Of a stretch of 5,896 bases of DNA, positions 1 to 5,896 are shown piece by piece (the first letter of the stretch is position 1; each line of letters opens with the position of its first letter). Origin of the DNA: Gemmatimonadaceae bacterium. GTDB taxonomy: Bacteria > Gemmatimonadota > Gemmatimonadetes > Gemmatimonadales > Gemmatimonadaceae. The notes under the pieces were generated by a model. That model searched no databases, was not told the origin of the DNA, and was given only the letters and a program-made list of their open reading frames with translations. A program made the position numbers and the translations under genes. The stretch covers positions 1 to 5,896 of the forward strand of contig JANXUN010000255.1 in assembly GCA_025356185.1 (NCBI GenBank), written 5' to 3'.

Positions 1-189
1 CGCGGCGCGCAGGAGTGGCTCCGCACCCACCGTCCGCGTTGGGTGATGGATACAAATCATCGCATTGGCGATAAGTTTACGGACGCCCGTGTTGAGCGGA
101 TTTTGACCGCGTGTGGCTATCACGCCTGGACGGAGCTCATCGCCGGATTTCGCACCACCTTTGCTGTTCCGGAGGAATTTAAGCCGTGA
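1..189 (+). CDS. C-terminal end of a probable FkbM-like SAM methyltransferase (5' truncated)
   Basis: Frame 1 is open from the left edge to the TGA at 187-189, giving the last 62 residues of a gene that begins outside the window. The tail has a hydrophobic strand (PRWVMDTNH), then an acidic/basic helix (ARVERILTACGY) and a closing beta-rich segment (FRTTFAVPEEF). This order resembles the end of FkbM-type methyltransferases, where a strand and helix followed by a 'GY' turn close the Rossmann fold. The resemblance is by pattern only, since the SAM-binding motifs lie upstream and cannot be seen. The stop overlaps the GTG start of the next gene (GTGA, 186-189), which places it in the same operon. 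Alternatives are another class I methyltransferase or an unrelated glycan enzyme. The reading frame is well supported; the family is a moderate guess. Confidence 0.5.
   Translation, partial: RGAQEWLRTHRPRWVMDTNHRIGDKFTDARVERILTACGYHAWTELIAGFRTTFAVPEEFKP
171..175 (+). promoter_or_regulatory. Shine-Dalgarno sequence for the NeuB-like gene
   Basis: GGAGG lies inside the end of the upstream reading frame, 10 bases before the GTG at 186. It supports that non-ATG codon as the real start of the NeuB-like gene. It is the clearest ribosome-binding site among the internal junctions; the later genes lack a comparable site and probably rely on coupling to the gene before them. Confidence 0.6.
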
Positions 190-1271
190 TCGAGCGCAAT
201 ATCTTTGACGAACTGTTCGTGCTTGAAGTCGCCAACAATCACTGGGGTTCGGTCGACCGCGGACTTCGTATCATTCGCGACTTCACGACAGTGTCGCGAT
301 ACCACAACGTGCGTTGCGCGATCAAGTTGCAATTCCGTGACATCGATCACTTTATCCACAAAGATTTTCGTGATCGGCAGGACATCCGATACGTCAAGAA
401 GACGGTCGACACGCAGTTGTCCGATGCCGACTATGGGACGCTTGTGGAGGAGATCCGCCGTCGCAACTGTATTCGCATGGCGACGCCATTCGATGAGCGG
501 AGCGTGGATCTATGCGTCGAGCTCGGAATCGAGATCATTAAAATCGCTAGTTCGGACATTACCGACTGGACATTACTGGAGAAGATCGCAAAAACACGGA
601 AACCGGTGATTGCGTCAACGGGCGGCGCCTCGGTAGGAGACATGGATGCGATCGTAACCTTTTTCGGAAACCGATCGATTCCGCTCGCGATCAATCATTG
701 CGTGTCTCTCTATCCGTCGGAGTCGCAGGAGCTCGAACTTAATCAGATCGATTTCCTCCGCCAAAGATATCCGAGCCTTGCGATCGGATGGTCCGGACAC
801 GAAATGTCGGCGGATATCGACGCGACGATGCTGCTCGCGTACGCAAAGGGTGCGCGCACCTTTGAGCGACACGTCGACATTGTGACGCCGGACAGGACGC
901 TGTCTTCCTATTGTTCGACTCCGGAGGAAGTCAGCAACTGGTTCGCTGCCTTCACTCGCGCGAAAGCGATGTGCGGCGGATCGGAGGTGCAACGGCGCAT
1001 GTTGCCGCGGAAGGAAATAGAATACCTCGACGCTTTAGTTCGCGGAGTATATGCCGGCCGAGACCTGCCGGCCGGCGCCCGCATCACGCGAGACGACTAC
1101 TATCTCGCTGTTCCTCTGCAGAAGGGTCAAATCTCAAGTCGCGAGCTCGTCGAAGGCGACGTTCTGATGAAGCCGCTAACAAAAGATGCGCCGGTTAACA
1201 TCGACGTATTCGACAACCCGTACTCACGTACACCCGAGTTGCGGCAGATGATTGAGAGACGTGGGCTTTGA
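186..1271 (+). CDS. NeuB-family (N-acetylneuraminate synthase-like) PEP-condensing sugar synthase with SAF domain
   Basis: This 361-residue protein has the size and layout of the sialic acid synthase family, cytoplasmic enzymes that condense phosphoenolpyruvate with a hexose-type sugar to give a nine-carbon ulosonic acid. Residues 8-265 form the TIM-barrel NeuB domain. Visible motifs are EVANNHWG (14-21), IKLQF (46-50), TPFDE (100-104), IIKIASSD (117-124), ASTGG (143-147), NHCVSLYPSE (170-179), GWSGHE (201-206) and FERHVDI (226-232). H205 and H229 match the two metal-binding histidines of the family. Residues about 283-335 form the C-terminal SAF (antifreeze-like) domain. Two points differ from classical NeuB. 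GWSGHE replaces the usual G-x-SDH-T. The SAF segment reads YYLAVPLQKGQIS where sialic acid synthases have an Arg-Pro that contacts the N-acetyl sugar. The substrate may therefore not be N-acetylmannosamine. The GTG start is chosen because of the GGAGG at 171-175 and the 4-base overlap with the preceding stop. No CMP-sugar synthetase or epimerase partner is visible. Confidence 0.9.
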   Translation: MIERNIFDELFVLEVANNHWGSVDRGLRIIRDFTTVSRYHNVRCAIKLQFRDIDHFIHKDFRDRQDIRYVKKTVDTQLSDADYGTLVEEIRRRNCIRMATPFDERSVDLCVELGIEIIKIASSDITDWTLLEKIAKTRKPVIASTGGASVGDMDAIVTFFGNRSIPLAINHCVSLYPSESQELELNQIDFLRQRYPSLAIGWSGHEMSADIDATMLLAYAKGARTFERHVDIVTPDRTLSSYCSTPEEVSNWFAAFTRAKAMCGGSEVQRRMLPRKEIEYLDALVRGVYAGRDLPAGARITRDDYYLAVPLQKGQISSRELVEGDVLMKPLTKDAPVNIDVFDNPYSRTPELRQMIERRGL

Positions 1272-2484
1272 TCCGGTAGCGGGCAACGACGAGCGCCCAT
1301 GCCCGGTATGCGGCGCGCGGGCGGCCGACACATTGCACCACCGCCGTTTCGTCCTCCCCGACGGTCATCCGCTCGCGGATGGCTATTCGGTGGTCAGTTG
1401 CCGTGACTGCGGCGGGGCGTACGCGACCCCGCTACCGCCGCAGGAAGCTTACGATCGGTTCTACAGAGACGATTCAAAGTACGCGGACCTTGCCACGGGG
1501 ACGGGAAGTGGTGCGCAATCGTGGGATGACCAGCGACTAAACGAAACGGCGTGCACGATCGCTGCGATGACCGCTGACCGCACGGCACATATCGTCGACA
1601 TTGGCTGCGGTGCGGGTGGTTTGCTACGTCGATTGGCTGCGCTCGGGTTTTCAAATCTCACTGGCATCGATCCAGCCCCCGCCTGCGCGGCGGTAACGTC
1701 AGCTATCGCCGGTGTACGGGGAGAGATCGGATCGTTCTCCTCGCTTCCGCAGCTTTCGAAGCCCGCAGAATTTGTAGTGCTCTCGCACGTACTCGAGCAT
1801 GTCCGCGACGTCGGCGGGGCGATTGATGCGATTCGCGCGATCATGTCGGCGAGTGGACGTGTGTATGCCGAAGTCCCCGACGCCGCCCGTTATGCGGATT
1901 TTCTCGTCGCGCCATTTCTCGATTTTAATACTGAGCATATCAACCATTTTTCGGAATCCACACTACGGCACTTGTTCACCAGCCACGGATGGCGCGTGTT
2001 GGACAGTGGTACAAAGACGATCGCTTCATCGCCCGTTGCGCGGTACCCATGCGCGTGGATTCTCGCAGAAGCCGTTGACCCGATGCCTGCCGTACTGCGG
2101 GAACCAGACCGTATACTGCGCCTGGAACTCGAACGCTACATCGCCGCTTCGGAGGCGCTACTCGCGCGCGTGACAGATCGGTGTGTTGCGCTTGATATTC
2201 CGGGTCGCGACGTCATTGTGTGGGGAACCGGGCAAACGACGGCGATCCTTCTTGCGGATACGCCGTTGGCCACGGCGCAAATTCGCGCGTTTACGGACTC
2301 CAACCCGATATATTTTGGTCGGACGATCGCCGGCGTGGGCGTCGTGCGCCCAGACGAGTTGCGGGCGATGCCAGACCTGCCAATCGTCATCGGCTCGCTG
2401 TTGCATGGCGCCGAGATCGCTGCTACGATTTCGGCGCACGGGCTCACTAATCCTGTACTTCGCCTCGATCCCTACGCGCCATGA
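1261..2484 (+). CDS. Zinc-cluster SAM methyltransferase of the sugar C-methyltransferase type
   Basis: Three regions are visible (407 residues, numbered from the GTG at 1261). Residues 14-50 carry CPVC and CRDC, four cysteines fitting the N-terminal zinc-binding domain of deoxysugar C-methyltransferases. Residues about 105-250 form a class I SAM domain, with VDIGCGAG (112-119) binding SAM, TGID after strand 2, and LSHVLEHV marking the next strand and helix. Residues about 317-407 form a Rossmann-like domain (VIVWGTGQT, AFTDSN, then GVGVVRPDEL), as in the C-terminal domain of TylCIII/NovU-type enzymes. Those methylate C-3 of NDP-4-keto-deoxysugars. Where TcaB9 has Tyr-His-Glu-His, this protein has N-T-E-H (223-226): the Glu-His pair stays and the Tyr is lost, so the exact reaction is uncertain. 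The frame extends to a TTG at 1252, after an in-frame stop at 1249-1251. The GTG at 1261 is preferred as the commoner codon, preceded by GAGAG. Overlap with the NeuB-like gene is 11 or 20 bases. It could also be an O-methyltransferase with the same architecture. Confidence 0.82.
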   Translation: MGFDPVAGNDERPCPVCGARAADTLHHRRFVLPDGHPLADGYSVVSCRDCGGAYATPLPPQEAYDRFYRDDSKYADLATGTGSGAQSWDDQRLNETACTIAAMTADRTAHIVDIGCGAGGLLRRLAALGFSNLTGIDPAPACAAVTSAIAGVRGEIGSFSSLPQLSKPAEFVVLSHVLEHVRDVGGAIDAIRAIMSASGRVYAEVPDAARYADFLVAPFLDFNTEHINHFSESTLRHLFTSHGWRVLDSGTKTIASSPVARYPCAWILAEAVDPMPAVLREPDRILRLELERYIAASEALLARVTDRCVALDIPGRDVIVWGTGQTTAILLADTPLATAQIRAFTDSNPIYFGRTIAGVGVVRPDELRAMPDLPIVIGSLLHGAEIAATISAHGLTNPVLRLDPYAP

Positions 2485-4331
2485 TCCGGCTAGCTGACTA
2501 CGTTTTGCGCACCCTCGTGCGCCACGGCGTAAACGATACTTTCATCGTCACCGGCGGCGGTGCTATGCATCTAAACGACGCCGTCGGGCGTTGCGAGGGA
2601 ATGCGGTGGCTTCCCTGTCATCATGAACAGGCGTGTGCGATTGCGGCGCAGGGCTACGCCCGTTTGCTTAATCGTCCCGCGCTGGTTCAGGTGACGACTG
2701 GTCCGGGTGGCACGAACGCTCTCACAGGTGTCTACGGCGCGTACGTTGATTCACTGCCGATGATCGTCGTGTCGGGGCAGGTGAAGCGTGAAACGATGGT
2801 TTCGTCATACACCCTTCCGCTCCGTCAGCTTGGTGATCAAGAGGTCGACATCGTGGCGATGGCGCGGCCAGTGACCAAGTACGCGGTGTGCGTGACCGAC
2901 CCGCTGACGATCCGCTATCATCTCGAGCGCGCCCTGCACGAAGCGGTGACTGGTCGTCCGGGTCCGGTATGGATCGATATTCCTGTCGACGTCCAGGCGA
3001 TAATGATTGAAGAAGAATCACTCGCACCGTTTTCCGCACAGCCGGAAGGGCCGACGCCGCTTTCGGGGGAGGCTCTCGATGCGGTCTGCCGGGACATCAG
3101 CGCCCGTTTATCGCGAAGTGATCGACCGGTGGTGTATGCCGGTGCTGGGGTGAGACTTGGTGGTGCGGAGCAGCTGTTCCTTCAGCTGGTGGAAAAACTT
3201 GGAATACCGGTTGTGACCGGTTTCAACGCACATGACCTCATTCCAACTGACCACAGGCTGTACGCGGGACGTCCGGGCACCATAGGAGACCGACCCGGCA
3301 ACTTCGCTGTGCAAAACGCCGATTGTGTTCTCGTATTGGGCTGTCGACTGAACATTCGGCAAGACAGCTATGCGTGGCAGCACTTCGCCCGTCATGCCGA
3401 TCTTATCGTCGTGGATATTGACGCGGCCGAACTCCAGAAGCCGACAATCCGGCCATCGCTACCCGTACACGCCGATTTTGCGGCAGTCATCCACATTCTT
3501 TTTGCGCTACCTTTCACGATGCCGACGGAGGCGCACAGGCATTGGGTGGTTTGGTGCGCCGAACGAAAGAAACGGTATCCCGTAGTATTGCCAGAGTACT
3601 GGACGCGGGAGCAGCTGGTGAACCCGTATTGTTTCGGTAGTGCGCTCAGTGATGCTTTGGCCAACGACGATGTGATTGTCACGGGTGATGGCACCGCGTG
3701 CATTGCGACGTTTCAATCGGTTCGTCTTCGCACGGGGCAACGCCTCTTTTCCGATTCAGGGTGCGCGCCGATGGGGTTCGATCTTCCTGCGGCAATCGGC
3801 GCGTGCATTGGCCGCGGTCAGAAGCGCGTGGTGTGCATCGCTGGTGACGGCAGCATCATGTTGAATGTGCAGGAGCTACAGACGCTTCGCGGCCATGGGC
3901 TCCCGGTAAAGCTCTTCATCTTTAACAACAATGGCTATCAATCGATCCGATTGACTCAGTCTAGTTTTTTCGCGGACAACCCGATTGGCGCCTCACCGGA
4001 AAGCGGGGTGACGTTTCCGGACTTTGGCCGGCTCGCGGCGGGGTTTGACTTGCCATTCATCCGCGTTGCAACTCATGCCGGTCTCGCCGCGGCAATCAGG
4101 GAAACTCTTGCTACCGATGGCCCATCCATCTGCGAAGTGATGATCGATCCCGCACAACCGTTCAGCCCGCGAGTATCGTCCAAGCGCTTGCCCGACGGCC
4201 AAATGATAACGGCGCCTCTGGAAGACATGTTCCCCTTCCTCCCTGAAGAAGAGTTGCGATCCAACATGATCGTGCCGCTTGTCGATTACGAAGTTGCGGA
4301 TCGCCCGGTAGGCGCGAACACGGGGCGATGA
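2481..4331 (+). CDS. Acetolactate synthase-like thiamine diphosphate enzyme of a surface-sugar pathway
   Basis: The 616-residue protein has the three domains of the acetolactate synthase/pyruvate oxidase family. The N-terminal pyrimidine-binding domain (1-170) carries the catalytic glutamate E49 in CHHEQACAIAAQGYAR and the TTGPGGTNALTG motif (72-83). The central domain (about 200-335) contains GAGVRLGG and GCRLNIRQ (287-294). The C-terminal domain (about 385-560) has MGFDLPAAIGA (431-441) and the cofactor signature GDGS (455-458) ending in NNNGY (482-486). Such enzymes move an activated two-carbon unit, usually from pyruvate decarboxylation. Within the family it looks more like the ALS-like proteins of O-antigen clusters than valine/isoleucine biosynthetic IlvB/IlvG, and no regulatory subunit gene follows. 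A known sugar-acting relative is YerE, which adds an acetyl branch to a CDP-4-keto sugar for yersiniose. Whether it binds FAD cannot be judged by eye. A tail of about 55 residues (from 560) follows the last domain. The ATG overlaps the upstream stop (ATGA) with no Shine-Dalgarno, so translation is probably coupled. The family is certain; the substrate is inferred. Confidence 0.92.
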   Translation: MIRLADYVLRTLVRHGVNDTFIVTGGGAMHLNDAVGRCEGMRWLPCHHEQACAIAAQGYARLLNRPALVQVTTGPGGTNALTGVYGAYVDSLPMIVVSGQVKRETMVSSYTLPLRQLGDQEVDIVAMARPVTKYAVCVTDPLTIRYHLERALHEAVTGRPGPVWIDIPVDVQAIMIEEESLAPFSAQPEGPTPLSGEALDAVCRDISARLSRSDRPVVYAGAGVRLGGAEQLFLQLVEKLGIPVVTGFNAHDLIPTDHRLYAGRPGTIGDRPGNFAVQNADCVLVLGCRLNIRQDSYAWQHFARHADLIVVDIDAAELQKPTIRPSLPVHADFAAVIHILFALPFTMPTEAHRHWVVWCAERKKRYPVVLPEYWTREQLVNPYCFGSALSDALANDDVIVTGDGTACIATFQSVRLRTGQRLFSDSGCAPMGFDLPAAIGACIGRGQKRVVCIAGDGSIMLNVQELQTLRGHGLPVKLFIFNNNGYQSIRLTQSSFFADNPIGASPESGVTFPDFGRLAAGFDLPFIRVATHAGLAAAIRETLATDGPSICEVMIDPAQPFSPRVSSKRLPDGQMITAPLEDMFPFLPEEELRSNMIVPLVDYEVADRPVGANTGR

Positions 4332-5521
4332 CCGAGCACTTGGCCGACCGCGATGCGCTACACAATCTCCTGGCGACAGATCCGGGTGCGGTTCAGGCCC
4401 ACGCGGCGCGCGCATTCGATGAACGATCGGGCGGACGTCCCGTGCTCCTGTTCGGTGCCGGTGGGCTCGGGCGCCGGGCACTCGCTGGAATGCGCGCGTA
4501 TGGCGCGGAGCCGATCGCGTTCGTCGATAACTCGGCGAGCCGGCAAGGGACGATGGTCGAAGGAGTGCCGGTATTAGCCCCCGCAGATGCCGCGCGTGCG
4601 TACGGTCGTACGGCCGTATTTGTCGTGACGATTTGGGGGGCCGGTAGCCTGCATCGCTATAGTCACTCCCGCGAACAGCTCACCGCGCTAGGCTGCGATA
4701 GTGTACTCCCGTTCCCGCCGCTGTTTTGGAAGTACCCGCGGGCCACCCTTCCGTATTACTTGCAGGACGAGCCGCATCACGTTGTCGAGCAGGCCGCAGC
4801 TGTGCGGGCCGGATTTGACCTCTGGGAAGACGCCGCGTCGCGCGGGGAGTACTTGTCGCAGGTACGGTTTCGTTTGCTTGCGGACTTCGACGGCCTCGCC
4901 CATCCGGTAGGGCACCCACAATACTTTCCAACCGACCTATACGCATGGCGTGACGACGAGTCAATAATCGACGGTGGTGCGTTCGACGGGGATACGATCC
5001 AATCGCTTATTGCTGAACACGGCGGACGATTCCAATCCGTGCTAGCGTGCGAGCCGGATCCGAATAACTATGCAAAATTGAAAGCGACAATCGCTGCTCT
5101 TCCGCCCGTGTTGTGCGCAAAGATCAGTTGCCGGCAGGTTGCACTCGCGTCGAGCCGCGGGGTGCTTCATCTGGATGCCACTGGTACTGCAGCGAGCGCG
5201 ACCCAACCCGCATCTGGTCCCGGGACAATCACGGTGATGGCGGAGTCGATCGATACGCTCGTCAGTGGTATGCGGCCGACGATGCTAAAGCTCGATATCG
5301 AAGGTGCTGAATATGATGCCTTGCTCGGTGCCCAGCGGCTTATCGCCGAAAGTGCTCCGGTGCTCGCGATCTGCGTCTATCATCGGCAGGATCATCTTTG
5401 GACGATTCCACTTTTGCTTCGCAAATATCGCGACGATTATGCATTTTTTCTTCGCCCACACAACGAAGAAGGATTCGACCTGATCTGCTATGCTGTACCG
5501 CGACATCGGCTGTTCGCCTAG
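4328..5521 (+). CDS. FkbM-family methyltransferase with an N-terminal Rossmann-like domain
   Basis: The protein has 397 residues in two parts. Residues 37-130 form a Rossmann-like domain with a glycine-rich turn FGAGGLG (42-48), an acidic second strand FVDNS (65-69) and a GVPVLAPADA segment (79-88), like the nucleotide/sugar-sensing domain of PglD-type and other glycan enzymes. A helical linker (about 130-205) follows. Residues 210-397 are the FkbM SAM methyltransferase domain: IIDGGAFDGDT (213-223) binds SAM, ACEPDPNNY (240-248) ends strand 2, and LKLDIEGAEYDAL (320-332) is the FkbM hallmark. Near the end, CVYHRQDHLW (349-358) and FFLRPHN are typical of the family's last strands. FkbM enzymes O-methylate sugars or other polyols, so a terminal or decorating O-methylation of the glycan is likely (inference). 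The protein is longer than a stand-alone FkbM domain because of the fusion. Its ATG overlaps the TPP gene's stop (ATGA) with only a weak GGGG upstream, so translation is probably coupled. It is the last gene on this strand. Confidence 0.92.
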   Translation: MTEHLADRDALHNLLATDPGAVQAHAARAFDERSGGRPVLLFGAGGLGRRALAGMRAYGAEPIAFVDNSASRQGTMVEGVPVLAPADAARAYGRTAVFVVTIWGAGSLHRYSHSREQLTALGCDSVLPFPPLFWKYPRATLPYYLQDEPHHVVEQAAAVRAGFDLWEDAASRGEYLSQVRFRLLADFDGLAHPVGHPQYFPTDLYAWRDDESIIDGGAFDGDTIQSLIAEHGGRFQSVLACEPDPNNYAKLKATIAALPPVLCAKISCRQVALASSRGVLHLDATGTAASATQPASGPGTITVMAESIDTLVSGMRPTMLKLDIEGAEYDALLGAQRLIAESAPVLAICVYHRQDHLWTIPLLLRKYRDDYAFFLRPHNEEGFDLICYAVPRHRLFA

Positions 5522-5526
5522 CCGCG

Positions 5527-5896
5527 CTACGCACCCCTCAGGCGCTTGCGGCGCATCGTTGCGAAGTGGATAACAGCAATCGGTAACGCGATCAACAAAC
5601 TCGCTGCCGCATATCCCCAAACCATCGCCGTCGCGCCTCCGATTCGTGCAGCCCCCGCGCTGACCACCACAACCGCGGAATTTCCAGTGACGATGGCCAT
5701 CGCGATCGCTTCATCGCGAAACGCGCGAAGGTAGCCGGCCATGGCTTGCTGCAACAAAGAGGCGAAACTTCCGCACAGCAATGCGACAAGAGCGGCGGTA
5801 GGCATTACCCGCACGGCGAGTGCTGGAAGGGCGAAGGGCAGGAGCTGTACAGCACCGATGAGCGCCAATGCGCAGGCGACGAACACCGCAACAGAC
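5527..5896 (-). CDS. C-terminal part of a putative polysaccharide flippase (Wzx-like, 5' truncated)
   Basis: Read on the minus strand, this frame ends with TAG at 5529-5527 and stays open through the right edge. A GTG at 5886-5884 could be read as a start, but the codons before it (Ser-Val-Ala) are also open and the protein would begin mid-membrane, so it is more likely the end of a longer gene. The visible 122 residues are very hydrophobic and fit about four membrane helices: ALALIGAVQLLPFALPAL, TAALVALLCGSFASLLQQAM, MAIVTGNSAVVVVSAGAA and VWGYAAASLLIALPIAVIHF. A basic cytoplasmic tail (MRRKRLRG) follows. The pattern YLRAFRDEAIAMA, then a glycine-rich helix, then GYxxxSLLIALP and a basic end resembles the last helices of Wzx/MATE-like O-antigen flippases, which move lipid-linked repeat units across the inner membrane. 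The family call rests on this pattern and on the glycan context; another polytopic membrane protein is possible. It converges on the FkbM gene with 5 bases between the stops. Confidence 0.62.
   Translation of the reverse strand, partial: SVAVFVACALALIGAVQLLPFALPALAVRVMPTAALVALLCGSFASLLQQAMAGYLRAFRDEAIAMAIVTGNSAVVVVSAGAARIGGATAMVWGYAAASLLIALPIAVIHFATMRRKRLRGA

Noticed and set aside
205..609. A 134-codon plus-strand open frame inside the NeuB-like gene
   Set aside because: It is out of frame with the conserved NeuB sequence and its Ser/Arg/Thr-rich product resembles no family.
615..992. A 125-codon minus-strand open frame inside the NeuB-like gene
   Set aside because: It is fully covered by conserved NeuB motifs on the other strand and encodes a low-complexity Arg-rich product.
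1052..1073. Direct and near-palindromic repeat TGCCGGCC at 1052 and 1066
   Set aside because: It encodes conserved-looking residues of the SAF domain (AGRDLPAG). It is short, occurs only twice, and is readily explained by GC-rich codons.
2136..2447. Overlapping minus- and plus-strand open frames over the C-terminal domain of the zinc-cluster methyltransferase
   Set aside because: The domain signature on the sense frame explains this region; the other frames show only composition-driven openness.
3993..4481. A 162-codon minus-strand open frame
   Set aside because: It lies across the end of the TPP gene and the start of the FkbM gene, both strongly supported by motifs. Its product is rich in Arg, His and Pro with no recognisable motif, as expected of an antisense shadow in GC-rich DNA.
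5519..5529. Small palindrome TAGC-CGC-GCTA joining the two convergent stop codons
   Set aside because: A 4-bp stem with a 3-base loop is too weak for a terminator. It arises simply from two opposing TAG codons with matching neighbours, and no T run follows.
5527..5886. A complete 119-residue small membrane protein starting at the GTG at 5886-5884
   Set aside because: The frame is open to the window edge and the sequence resembles the end of a larger transporter, so a truncated gene is more likely than a complete small one.

Overview
The window is a compact stretch of a bacterial surface-polysaccharide (O-antigen, capsule or glycan) locus. The sequence is moderately GC-rich by eye, almost entirely coding, and uses GTG as well as ATG starts. 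Nothing in it fixes the taxon. A putative Wzx-type flippase and several sugar-modifying enzymes indicate a bacterium that exports a complex heteropolysaccharide.

Layout. Five genes run on the + strand without gaps. They are the last 62 codons of a probable FkbM-like methyltransferase (1-189), a NeuB-family PEP-condensing synthase with a C-terminal SAF domain (186-1271), a zinc-cluster/SAM methyltransferase with a C-terminal Rossmann-like domain (about 1261-2484), an acetolactate-synthase-like thiamine-diphosphate enzyme (2481-4331), and a two-domain FkbM methyltransferase (4328-5521). Every junction overlaps: GTGA at 186-189, 11 or 20 bases at 1252/1261-1271, ATGA at 2481-2484 and ATGA at 4328-4331. 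This implies one transcript with translational coupling. Five bases further on, a convergent minus-strand gene (5527 to the right edge) encodes the last four or so membrane helices of a putative polysaccharide flippase.

How the genes may work together (inference). Two enzymes that build C-C bonds from three-carbon donors sit side by side: the NeuB-like synthase (PEP) and the TPP enzyme (normally pyruvate). A methyltransferase resembling deoxysugar C-methyltransferases lies between them. This suggests synthesis of an unusual branched or higher-carbon sugar, such as a modified ulosonic acid or a two-carbon-branched sugar comparable to yersiniose. The FkbM enzymes would then add O-methyl groups and the flippase would export the lipid-linked unit. 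The NeuB-like protein keeps the metal-binding histidines and PEP-site motifs, but differs at positions that contact N-acetylmannosamine in the sialic acid enzymes, so its product is probably not ordinary sialic acid.

No RNA gene, CRISPR array, insertion sequence, promoter or rho-independent terminator could be supported. No gap between genes exceeds 5 bases.
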